64,000 bases of DNA from Rhodopseudomonas_A palustris_F (GTDB lineage Bacteria > Pseudomonadota > Alphaproteobacteria > Rhizobiales > Xanthobacteraceae). Both the position numbers and the translations under genes were made by a program. Location of the stretch: assembly GCF_000013745.1 (NCBI RefSeq), contig NC_007925.1, positions 5,084,001 to 5,148,000 of the forward strand. Reading direction: 5' to 3'. Of the stretch, positions 25,092 through 33,413 are shown one piece after another. The stretch's first letter is position 1. Every line of letters begins with the position of its first letter. The notes under the pieces are model-generated. The model worked only from the letters and a program-made list of their open reading frames with translations. It searched no databases and was not told where the DNA came from.

Positions 25092-27263
25092 ATGGAAAAA
25101 CACATCTCTGTATGTCCGTACTGCGGATCGGGCTGTAAGCTCAACCTGCTCGTCGAGAACGACAAGGTAGTCGGCGCCGAGCCGCTGAACGGCGTCACCA
25201 ACCAGGGCGAGCTCTGCCTGAAGGGCTACTACGGCTGGGATTTCATCAACGACACCAAGATCCTCACCCCGCGTCTGCGTCAGCCGATGATTCGCCGCAC
25301 CCGCACATCGGAATTCGAGACGGTGTCTTGGGACGAGGCGATCGCTTTCACCGCCAAGCGGCTCGGCGACATCAAGAAGAAGCATGGCCCCGACTCGATC
25401 ATGCTGACCGGCTCCTCGCGCGGCACCGGCAACGAATCCAATTACATCGCGCAGAAGTTCGCCCGCGCGGTGATCGGAACCAACAACGTCGATTGCTGCG
25501 CCCGGGTCTGCCATGGCCCGTCGGTTTCGGGACTGATGGTCACGCTCGGCAACGGCGCGATGAGCAACTCGATCTGCGAGATCGAAGACACCGACTGCAT
25601 CCTGTGCTTCGGCTACAACGCCGCGGACAGCCATCCGATCGTCGCGCGCCGGATCTTGAAGGCCAAAGAAAAGGGCGCCAAGATCATCACCTGCGACCCG
25701 CGCTTCATCGAAACCGCCCGTATTTCCGACATGTGGCTCTCGTTGAAGAACGGCTCCAACATGGCGCTGGTCAATGCTTTCGCCAATGTATTGATCACCG
25801 AAGGCCTTTATGACCGTGATTTCGTCGAGAAATACACTGAAGGCTTTGAAGAATACAAAGCAACTGTTGCGAAATACACTCCCGAATACGTTGAAAGCAT
25901 CACCGGCCTGAAGGCTTCGCAGATCCGTGAAGCGATGCACGTCTATGCCGCCGCCAAGTCGGCGACGATCCTGTGGGGCATGGGCGTGACGCAGTGGGGT
26001 CAGGCGGTCGACGTGGTGAAGGGTCTGTCCGGCCTGGCACTGCTGACCGGCAACCTCGGCCGTCCGAACGTCGGCGTCGGCCCGGTGCGCGGCCAGAACA
26101 ACGTTCAGGGCGCCTGCGATATGGGTGCACTGCCGAACGTGTTCCCGGGTTACGAGTACGTCACCGATCCGGAAGCCCGCAAGAAGTTCGCCAAGGCCTG
26201 GGGCGTGCCGAGCCTGCCGGACAAGATCGGCATGTCGATCACCGACGTGCCGCACGCTGCCGAAGAAGGCAAGCTGAAGGCGATGTACATCTTCGGCGAA
26301 GATCCGGCTCAGACCGAGCCCGACCTCGACTCGGTGCGCAAGGGCTTTGCGGCGCTCGACTTCATCATCGTGCAGGACATCTTCATGACGAAGACGGCGA
26401 TGTATGCCGACGTCATCCTGCCGGCGACCTCGTGGGGCGAACATGACGGCGTGTTCTCGTCGGCCGACCGCGGCTTCCAGCGCTTCTACAAGGCGGTGAA
26501 TGCCAAGGGCGACGTCAAGCACGATTGGGAGATTTACGGCCTGCTCGCCACCGCGATGGGCTATCCCATGAAGTACAGCAGCACCGACGAAATCTGGGCG
26601 GAGCTGATCTCGCTGTGCGACCTCTACAAGGGAGCGACCTACGAGCGTCTGTCGGGCCTCGGCTACATTCAGTGGCCCTGCCCGGAAGAAGGCCATCCCG
26701 GCACGCCCTACCTCTACGAAGGCAACAAGTTCCAGACCAAGAGCGGCAAGGGCCTGTTGTTCGCGTCCGAATGGCGTCCGCCGTTGGAGAAGGTCGATGC
26801 GGAATACCCGCTCGGTCTCTGCACGGTTCGCGAAGTCGGGCATTACTCCTGCCGTTCGATGACCGGCAACTGCTCCGCCCTCACCGCGCTTGCGGATGAG
26901 CCGGGCTACGTCACCATGAACCCGGTCGACGCCGCCAAGCTCGGAATCAAGGACGAGCAGCTGGTCTATGTCGCATCACGTCGCGGCAAGGTGATCTCGC
27001 GTGCGAAGATCACCGAGCGGACCAACCTCGGGGTGGTCTATATGACCTACCAGTGGTGGATCGGCGCGTGCAACGAACTGACCATCCATCACGTCGATCC
27101 GATCTCGAAGACGCCGGAATACAAGTTCGCCGCCGTGCGTGTCGAGGCCATCGCCGATCAGGTGTGGGCCGAGTCGCACGTTCAGCAGGACTATACCAAC
27201 CTGAAGAAGCGCCTTGCCGCGGCGGCCAATCCGGTCGCCGCGAAGGTGGTTCAGCCGGCCTAA
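25092..27263 (+). CDS. fdhF: formate dehydrogenase H (FdhF), cysteine-containing form
   Basis: A 723-aa molybdenum bis-MGD oxidoreductase; E. coli FdhF has 715 residues. The N-terminal 4Fe-4S ligands match in position (Cys8, Cys11, Cys15, Cys42). Residue 140, selenocysteine in E. coli, is Cys here in CARVCHGPSVSG, encoded by TGC, with His141 retained. It oxidises formate to CO2 in the cytoplasm and feeds electrons to HydN and the Hyf complex. No signal peptide. A good GAGGT site precedes the ATG. hypA follows after a strong hairpin. Confidence 0.95.
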   Translation: MEKHISVCPYCGSGCKLNLLVENDKVVGAEPLNGVTNQGELCLKGYYGWDFINDTKILTPRLRQPMIRRTRTSEFETVSWDEAIAFTAKRLGDIKKKHGPDSIMLTGSSRGTGNESNYIAQKFARAVIGTNNVDCCARVCHGPSVSGLMVTLGNGAMSNSICEIEDTDCILCFGYNAADSHPIVARRILKAKEKGAKIITCDPRFIETARISDMWLSLKNGSNMALVNAFANVLITEGLYDRDFVEKYTEGFEEYKATVAKYTPEYVESITGLKASQIREAMHVYAAAKSATILWGMGVTQWGQAVDVVKGLSGLALLTGNLGRPNVGVGPVRGQNNVQGACDMGALPNVFPGYEYVTDPEARKKFAKAWGVPSLPDKIGMSITDVPHAAEEGKLKAMYIFGEDPAQTEPDLDSVRKGFAALDFIIVQDIFMTKTAMYADVILPATSWGEHDGVFSSADRGFQRFYKAVNAKGDVKHDWEIYGLLATAMGYPMKYSSTDEIWAELISLCDLYKGATYERLSGLGYIQWPCPEEGHPGTPYLYEGNKFQTKSGKGLLFASEWRPPLEKVDAEYPLGLCTVREVGHYSCRSMTGNCSALTALADEPGYVTMNPVDAAKLGIKDEQLVYVASRRGKVISRAKITERTNLGVVYMTYQWWIGACNELTIHHVDPISKTPEYKFAAVRVEAIADQVWAESHVQQDYTNLKKRLAAAANPVAAKVVQPA

Positions 27264-27289
27264 GTTGAAAGCTACCTCCTGAGCCTCGA

Positions 27290-27334
27290 CCGCCGGGGCG
27301 TCCGATGCAGACAAAGCATCGGATGTCCCGGTGG
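27290..27334 (+). other. strong intercistronic hairpin between fdhF and hypA
   Basis: Arms of 19 bases flank a 7-base loop (AGACAAA). All 19 positions pair in the plus-strand RNA when a few G-U pairs are allowed, whereas the minus-strand RNA would have mismatches there. That asymmetry suggests selection as an RNA structure in the fdhF-hypA transcript. No T-run follows, so attenuation, processing or 3' protection of the fdhF mRNA is more likely than full termination. Confidence 0.7.
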
Positions 27335-27366
27335 CCGCGGTTTCCACCACTGCCAGGGAGTGCGCC

Positions 27367-27720
27367 ATGCATGAAATGACCATTTGCGAAGCGATCGTCA
27401 GCCAGCTCGAGGACGAGCGTCGCCGCCGCGGTTTCGACATGGTAAAACGGCTGCGTCTCGAAATCGGGCTGTTGAGCTGCCTCGACCCCGACGCACTGCG
27501 CTATGCCTTTGAAATCACCACCCGGGAAACCTTCCTCGACGGTGTGATCCTCGAGATCGACCGACCGCCCGGCCAGGCGAAATGCCTGGACTGCGGCGCC
27601 GAAGCCGCGGTTTCCAGCCGCACCGACGTTTGCCCGTCCTGCGGCAGCGCACGACTTGACGCCGCGGGCGGCACCCAGATGCGCCTCGTCGAGATGGAGA
27701 TCACCGGCCAAGCCGCTTGA
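27367..27720 (+). CDS. hypA: nickel metallochaperone HypA
   Basis: A 117-aa HypA. It starts MHEMTICEAIV; His2 binds nickel. The zinc site is formed by CLDCGAEA and CPSCGSAR. HypA brings nickel to the hydrogenase large subunit with HypB. AGGGAG lies six bases before the ATG; the open frame 12 codons earlier has no such site. It is the third gene of the hydN-fdhF-hypA group, so it completes a hypA-F set split over three transcripts. Confidence 0.94.
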   Translation: MHEMTICEAIVSQLEDERRRRGFDMVKRLRLEIGLLSCLDPDALRYAFEITTRETFLDGVILEIDRPPGQAKCLDCGAEAAVSSRTDVCPSCGSARLDAAGGTQMRLVEMEITGQAA

Positions 27721-27857
27721 TCCGACGCGACGCTCGCCCGTCGCATGATCCCAAAGAGGCGATTCCGGCTTTCGGAACCCGGTCATACTCACTCAAAAAA
27801 TCAGTTATGCTGCGCTAGAGCTTTGTTAGGATCGATGCGGTTCAAGAGTCCCGGGCC

Positions 27858-27970
27858 GTCATTCCGGGGCACGAGCAGCGTCAGCTGCGAGTGAACCCGG
27901 AATCCATAACCACCGCAGGGAGTATGGATTCCGGACTTGCCAGTTCTTCGAACTCGCAATCCGGAATGAC
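27858..27970. repeat. dispersed palindromic intergenic repeat, family B, copy 1
   Basis: The element runs from GTCATTCCGGGGCACGAG to CCGGAATGAC, so its outer ends are inverted repeats; internal GAACCCGGAATCC and GGATTCCGGAC form a second nested pair. A related copy lies at 53385-53509. It sits in the roughly 370-base space between hypA and the converging chemoreceptor gene, which is otherwise empty. Confidence 0.8.
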
Positions 27971-28092
27971 GACGACATTTTGGTTGGATGATTCAATCCT
28001 AATCGAAACTGCGCTAGGCCGGTGCTCAGCCTTGCGGCCGGCACCGAACCGGGACTGGTTCTTCTGCACGGGCGCCGTCTCCGCGCCGCCGA

Positions 28093-29784
28093 TCAGGCGC
28101 TCCGCACCGAGGTCAGGAATTTGCCGACCTCGTCCTTCAGCCTGGTGCTGTCGTGCGACAGCGACTGCGCCGCCGACAGCACTTGTGAGGAGGCCGAACC
28201 GGTTTCGCTGGCGCCGCGCTGCACTTGCCCGATATTGGCACTCACCTGCTCGGTGCCGCGCGCGGCCTGCTGAACGTTGCGGGAGATTTCCTGGGTGGCC
28301 GCGCCCTGCTGCTCCACCGCCGAGGCGATCGTCGATGCGATCTCCGCCATCTGCCCGATGGTTTCGCCGATCTCCTTGATGGCGTCGACCGACTCCTGGG
28401 TGGCGATCTGAATGCCGTTGATCTGCTGGCTGATCTCGCCGGTCGCCTTGCCGGTCTGTTCGGCCAAAGCCTTCACTTCCGAGGCCACCACCGCGAAGCC
28501 ACGGCCGGCGTCGCCGGCGCGGGCGGCTTCGATGGTGGCGTTCAGCGCCAACAGATTGGTCTGTCCGGCGATGGTGTTGATCAGTTCGACAACGTCGCCG
28601 ATCCGGGCTGCGGCCTTGGCCAGCTCTCCGACGCGATGATTGGTCTTTTGCGCCTGGTTAACGGCGGCGTTGGCGATCCGTGCCGAGTCCTGCACCTGAC
28701 GGCCGATCTCGTTGACCGAGGAGCTCAATTCCTCGGTGGCCGAGGCCACCGATTGCACGTTGCTGGACGCTTCGCCCGACGCCGCCGCGACGGTGTTGGT
28801 CAGTTGATGCGCGCGCTCGGCCGCCGAGGTCAGCGTGCTCGCCGAGGCTTCCAGCTCGGTGGAGGCCGACGACACCGTCTCGACGATCTCGCCGATCATC
28901 GCCTCGAAATCCCGGGTGATGCTGTCGACCCGCTGGCCGCGCAGAATCTTGGCTTCGGCCTCGCGCGCCGCCGCCTCGTCGGTTGCCTGCTTGTCGATCA
29001 GCGCCTGCTTGAACACCTGCAAGGTGTCGGCCATCACGCCGATCTCGGTGCGCTCGCCCTGATGCGGCACCATCACACCGAGGTCACCCTTGCCCAGCGC
29101 CTGCATCGGCGAGACGATCGAGCCGATCCCGCTCGACACGCTGCGCACCAGATAGATCGCCAGGCCGATCCCGATCGCCGCCGAGCCTGCCAAGATCGCC
29201 GCGATGAGCAAAAACGCCGCGTTGAAATGTTCGGCGCTGGAGACCCCGGCGGCATCCGCCGCGCCTTTGTTGATGTTGATCGCGCGATCCAGGGTCAGAT
29301 CTGCGGTCTTGCCGATCGGGTAGGCTTTGGTCTCGTTGAATTCGAACGCCTCGTGCGGCACCCGGCCGGCGCCCTCGCGCGACAGCACCAGCACCTGCTG
29401 CACGGCGTCTTCGTAGTTATTCCATTGTTGCGTCCAGTTCTTGAACAGCGTGCGCTCGTCCTCCGCCTGGATCAACTTCAGATAATTCTCGCGAATGTCC
29501 GTCATCGCCTTCGAGGCGGCCTCCAGTCGCTTCGCCGCGGCGGCCTTGGTCTCAATCGTTTCGCTCAAGACGTGCAGTCGCACGATGCCACGATAGCTGG
29601 CGGCGGCGGCGCGCAGGTCACCGAGCGCGCGCACGCTCGGCAGCCAGACGCTCTGGATCTCCACGGTGCTGGCGTTGATCGAACTCATCTTCATGACGGC
29701 GAGAATGCCCATCGCCGTCGAGGTGATCAGCAAGAACGAGACCACGATCGTGATCTTGGCGCGGATGGATAGGTTTGTCAGCAT
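28093..29784 (-). CDS. methyl-accepting chemotaxis protein
   Basis: A 563-aa chemoreceptor. Membrane helices at about residues 10-31 and 190-213 bracket a four-helix-bundle type sensor region; a HAMP domain follows (about 213-265), then the signalling coiled coil with the hairpin tip INTIAGQTNLLALNATIEAARAG-like sequence (NLLALNATIEAARAG). The ligand is unknown. It ends FLTSVRSA and lacks the C-terminal CheR/CheB-tethering pentapeptide. It is monocistronic; the chemotaxis operon lies 24 kb away. AAGGAT upstream supports the start at MLTNLSIRAK rather than an earlier ATG. Confidence 0.92.
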   Translation of the reverse strand: MLTNLSIRAKITIVVSFLLITSTAMGILAVMKMSSINASTVEIQSVWLPSVRALGDLRAAAASYRGIVRLHVLSETIETKAAAAKRLEAASKAMTDIRENYLKLIQAEDERTLFKNWTQQWNNYEDAVQQVLVLSREGAGRVPHEAFEFNETKAYPIGKTADLTLDRAININKGAADAAGVSSAEHFNAAFLLIAAILAGSAAIGIGLAIYLVRSVSSGIGSIVSPMQALGKGDLGVMVPHQGERTEIGVMADTLQVFKQALIDKQATDEAAAREAEAKILRGQRVDSITRDFEAMIGEIVETVSSASTELEASASTLTSAAERAHQLTNTVAAASGEASSNVQSVASATEELSSSVNEIGRQVQDSARIANAAVNQAQKTNHRVGELAKAAARIGDVVELINTIAGQTNLLALNATIEAARAGDAGRGFAVVASEVKALAEQTGKATGEISQQINGIQIATQESVDAIKEIGETIGQMAEIASTIASAVEQQGAATQEISRNVQQAARGTEQVSANIGQVQRGASETGSASSQVLSAAQSLSHDSTRLKDEVGKFLTSVRSA

Positions 29785-29961
29785 GTTGAAGATCCTTGGA
29801 AGCAACCATGGCAAGCGGTGGCGCTCGCCAGATCGGGGCGGCCTACGATCGTATCGCGGCATCAATTGTTAGGTCCGCGCAACTTGCCGAAGTATTAAGT
29901 TTGCAGCTCGCAAATATGCTTTGCGTCCAGCGCAACAAACAGCGCAGATGACTTTCGGCGA

Positions 29962-30909
29962 TCAGCCGACCGCGGCCTCGCTCCGACGATCCCAATAGGC
30001 CGGACTACCGTATCGGCGCGCCAGAAAATCGATGAAGCTTCGCACCTTCGGCGAGACGATCTTCTTTGGCGGATAGACACCCCAGATCGCCGGCTCGGGA
30101 CCGCGCGCGGCGAACCAATCCCAGCCCGCCAACGGCACGACCAGGCGCCCGGCGCGCAGATCGTCGCCGACCAGCCACGACGGCAGCAGCGCGATGCCGA
30201 GCCCGGCCAGCGCCGCGCCCTGCAGAGCTTCGGAATCGTTGGCGCGCATGTTGCCGCTCACCGCGATCTGCAACGGCTCTGTGCTGGAATCGTCGCTGCG
30301 CCGCGCATACCAGCAGTCGCCGGATTGCAGGGTGAAGATCAGGCATTGCTGGCGCGCGACATCGCGCGGACGACTGATTGGTTCGCACTGCCGCAGAAAG
30401 CCCGGACTGGCGACCAGGATGCGGCGATGCGACGCCAGCCGCCGCGCCACCAGGCTGGAATCGGTGAGCGAACCGATCCGGACCGCGACGTCGTCGCCGG
30501 TCTCGATCAGGTCCACGGTCGCGTCGGTCAGCGTGGCGGCGATGCGGATCTCGGGATACTCCGCGACGAAATCCTTGATATGCGGCATTACGTGCAGCCG
30601 CCCGAACGCGGTCGGCATGCTGATCCGCAACACCCCGCGCGGGCTCTCGTTCAGCGACGCGGTCGCCGCCCGGGCCTCTTCCACGGCGAGCAGGATCTGC
30701 GTGGCGCGGTCGAAGAACAGCGTGCCGGCCTCGGTCAGATGCAGCCGCCGCGTCGAGCGGTTGAGCAGCGCCGCGCCGAGGTCGCTCTCAAGCGCGGTGA
30801 TATGCCGCGAGATCGTCGACACTTTGACGTCGAGTTCGGTCGCCGCCAGCGAAAAACTGCCGAGCTCGACGGTGCGGATGAAGGCGCGCATCGCCATCAG
30901 ATAGTCCAT
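29962..30909 (-). CDS. LysR-type regulator, divergent from a beta-hydroxyacid dehydrogenase
   Basis: A 315-aa LysR protein of the DsdA/YafC-like kind. The helix-turn-helix spans about residues 2-60 (GSFSLAATELDVKVSTISRHI), and the effector domain follows from about 90. It is 111 bases from the start of the divergent dehydrogenase gene, the usual layout for a LysR protein and its target. The effector is unknown; a hydroxyacid substrate of the neighbour is a guess. Confidence 0.87.
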   Translation of the reverse strand: MDYLMAMRAFIRTVELGSFSLAATELDVKVSTISRHITALESDLGAALLNRSTRRLHLTEAGTLFFDRATQILLAVEEARAATASLNESPRGVLRISMPTAFGRLHVMPHIKDFVAEYPEIRIAATLTDATVDLIETGDDVAVRIGSLTDSSLVARRLASHRRILVASPGFLRQCEPISRPRDVARQQCLIFTLQSGDCWYARRSDDSSTEPLQIAVSGNMRANDSEALQGAALAGLGIALLPSWLVGDDLRAGRLVVPLAGWDWFAARGPEPAIWGVYPPKKIVSPKVRSFIDFLARRYGSPAYWDRRSEAAVG

Positions 30910-31020
30910 CGCCTACTTCCCATCTGCGCAAAAGTCATTTGCCGCCGAAGCGCTTTCGCCGGCTGCGATTTTGGCGCCATCATCATCTCGTCAATTCACT
31001 TCGACGTTGCGAGAAACGCC

Positions 31021-32118
31021 ATGACCTCCGCCCCCGCCGCCTCCGCGCCCGAAACTTCGCCCGCGACGCCGTCGCCTCGATGCCTTGTCGGCGTCGTCGG
31101 ACTTGGCCGAATGGGCCGCGCCTTCGCCGAGAACCTGCTCGCCGACGGCCATCCGATCGTGGTGTGGGACGCATTCCAGACGCAGATCGACGCCATGGCG
31201 CGGCCGGGCGTGGTGGCGGCGACCAAGCTCGCCGATCTCGCCGAGTGCGACGTGGTGTTTTCCTCGCTGCCCGACGACGAGGCGGTGACCGCCGTCGCCG
31301 CCGGAGCCGGCGGGCTGGTGAAAATCATGAAGGCCGGCGCGGTCCATATCTCGATGAGCACCATCAGCCCGACGATGTCGCGCCGTCTCGCCGCCTGGCA
31401 TGGCGAATGCGGCCAGGGCTATGTGGCCGCCCCGGTGCTCGGCAATCCGGATCTGGCGCGCGCGCGCACGCTGTTCATTCTCGCCGCCGGCCCCGACGCC
31501 GCGATGCAGAAGGCGCGGCCGCTGCTCGATCGGCTCGGCCAGAAGCTGTTTGTGATCGGCGAAGACGCCGCGGCCGCCAACCTCGTCAAGCTCGCCGGCA
31601 ATGTGCTGACCGCGCTGACGCTGCAGAGCATGGGCGAAGTGCTGGCGCTGCTGCGCAAGAGCGGCATCGATCCGCGCGTCGGCTTCGACATCTTCACCAA
31701 TTCGCTGTTCGACTCCCGGGTGCATCGGACCTATGGCGGCAAGATCGTCGACGAGCGCTACAGCCCGCCCGGCATGACGGTGCCGCTCGCGGTCAAGGAC
31801 CTGCGGCTGGCGCTGGCGGAAGCCGAGACCAACAGCGTGCCGATGCCGGCCACCAGTCTGGTGCGTGATCGCCTGGTCGCAATGGTGGCGCATGGCTGGG
31901 CCGATCTCGATTGGTCCGCGCTCGGCCTGCTCGCCGCGCGCGACGCCGGACTGCCCGACCTCGTCGCGCCGAGCAGCCAGGCGCAAAGCGACACCCGGGG
32001 GACCAATGCGCATCCCGACCGGGCGGCAGCGCCGGTGAAATTGATCGATCAGGTCTATCCTCCTTCGGGCTCTCGCCCGGCGCCGGCCGGCGGCGGGTCG
32101 TCAGTACTGATTGCGTAG
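31021..32118 (+). CDS. NAD(P)-dependent beta-hydroxyacid dehydrogenase (3-hydroxyisobutyrate dehydrogenase family)
   Basis: A 365-aa protein, longer than the usual 290-300. The Rossmann fold begins VGVVGLGRMGRAFAENL (about residue 24), SMSTISPTMSR is the substrate-binding block, and VKLAGNVLTALTLQSMGE contains the catalytic Lys. A poorly conserved tail of about 50 residues (Pro/Gly/Ser-rich) extends beyond the domain. The substrate cannot be told. The ATG has only a weak GAG site; the frame is open far upstream but antisense to lysR. The 3' end overlaps the converging CBS gene by 18 bases. Confidence 0.83.
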   Translation: MTSAPAASAPETSPATPSPRCLVGVVGLGRMGRAFAENLLADGHPIVVWDAFQTQIDAMARPGVVAATKLADLAECDVVFSSLPDDEAVTAVAAGAGGLVKIMKAGAVHISMSTISPTMSRRLAAWHGECGQGYVAAPVLGNPDLARARTLFILAAGPDAAMQKARPLLDRLGQKLFVIGEDAAAANLVKLAGNVLTALTLQSMGEVLALLRKSGIDPRVGFDIFTNSLFDSRVHRTYGGKIVDERYSPPGMTVPLAVKDLRLALAEAETNSVPMPATSLVRDRLVAMVAHGWADLDWSALGLLAARDAGLPDLVAPSSQAQSDTRGTNAHPDRAAAPVKLIDQVYPPSGSRPAPAGGGSSVLIA

Positions 32119-33345
32119 CTCCTTGAACCTGCCGAGAATGAATTCGACTTCTTCGCGGGCGATCTGGCCGACCAGCCGATCGGAGCCATCGACGATCGGA
32201 AGCGCGGGGAACGGATAGCGTTGAAACATCCGCGCCGCGGTCTGCACCAGATCGGACTGCTGCAGCCGGGCCGGCTGCGCGGTCATGACGTCGGACAGCT
32301 GCGCCTCGGCGCGGCCGCGGATCAACGCCGACGGCGACACCACGCCGAGCAGGTGCCGCTCGGCATCGACCACGTAGACGAACGACACCCGGCTGGCCTT
32401 GCCGTCGACCCCGCGAAAGTCGGCGATCGCCTGTTCGACCGTATCGGATGCGCGACGCTCGATCCGGCACGGCGTCGCAAAGTGCGCCAGTTCGTCGGTC
32501 TTGTTCCACAGGAGCGTGCTCACCCGTTCGACCTCTGGCCGGCCGAGGTTTTCCAGAACCGATTGGATTTCCGACAGCGGCAGTCCCCACAACAGGCTGG
32601 CGGCGCGCGCCGGCGTCAACACGGCGATCAGTTGCGCCATGCGGGCGCTGCCGATCGCCGAGATCAGCTCGCGTCGAAACAGCGGCGTCTCATATTCCAG
32701 CACCGCGGCGGCATCGGACGCGCCGAGCCGGCTGAACTCCGCGATGCGTTCGGCCGGCTCCATTTCCGACAGAATCTCGGCGAGATCGACCGCCGGCATC
32801 TCGTCGTCGCCGACCTGATGATTATGCGCAAACAAGCGCGGCACGACGATGTCTTCGATGCTGACGCTGCAGCGCAGCGCCGACGGATGCACCAGACGTT
32901 TCAGCCGGGTTTCGACGAAGTCGACGACGTTGCGAAACGGCTGCTCCAGCGCGTCGAAATCGAACGCCGCCACGGTCAATTCGCCGCCGCGCAGCGCCAG
33001 CCGGGCATCGCGGGCGACCCGCACGCTGCCGCTCCGGCGATCCAGCATCCGCTTGCCGAACACCAACTGCCCGAGATGAAACCGATCCGGATGCGGCGCG
33101 ATCTCGGGCCGCGAGCCGCGGCTCGCGGCGAACACCAGCGCTTTGGCATCGAGCGTCTCGGCATCGCCGCACGCCACCGCCTTGAGGCCCTCCGCGGTAT
33201 GGACCATCACGCCGTCGACCCACAGCCGGGTGCCGACTTTGAGAACCGTGAGGTCGGCGAGCCGGCCGCAGCGCAGGTCGCCGACGACGACGGGGCGGCC
33301 GATCAGGCTGCTCAGCAGGAAGACGCGTTCGTCGGCGTCGCTCAT
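32101..33345 (-). CDS. soluble MgtE-N/CBS-domain protein without membrane domain
   Basis: A 414-aa protein. The N-terminal 160 residues look like PRC-barrel-type beta domains; a MgtE-like N domain follows (about 185-285, helical repeats such as EILSEMEPAERIAEFSRLG and AAAVLEYETP), then two CBS motifs (about 290-414, with VVSPSALIRGRAE and FPALPIVDGSDRLVGQI). It has no membrane helix, so it cannot be a Mg2+ channel by itself; a sensor or regulator role is inferred. The start at MSDADERVF is uncertain: an ATG five codons upstream is an alternative. Confidence 0.75.
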   Translation of the reverse strand: MSDADERVFLLSSLIGRPVVVGDLRCGRLADLTVLKVGTRLWVDGVMVHTAEGLKAVACGDAETLDAKALVFAASRGSRPEIAPHPDRFHLGQLVFGKRMLDRRSGSVRVARDARLALRGGELTVAAFDFDALEQPFRNVVDFVETRLKRLVHPSALRCSVSIEDIVVPRLFAHNHQVGDDEMPAVDLAEILSEMEPAERIAEFSRLGASDAAAVLEYETPLFRRELISAIGSARMAQLIAVLTPARAASLLWGLPLSEIQSVLENLGRPEVERVSTLLWNKTDELAHFATPCRIERRASDTVEQAIADFRGVDGKASRVSFVYVVDAERHLLGVVSPSALIRGRAEAQLSDVMTAQPARLQQSDLVQTAARMFQRYPFPALPIVDGSDRLVGQIAREEVEFILGRFKELRNQY

Positions 33346-33413
33346 CGGCCCTGTCCACATCGTTGGATGTCCACCTTCACGCGGCCACGAGGTCGGCATT
33401 GCCGCGCTCCCCA

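Noticed and set aside
25503..25560. Search for a SECIS element after codon 140 of fdhF
   Set aside because: Codon 140 is TGC (Cys), so no recoding is needed, and I see no clear stem-loop there.
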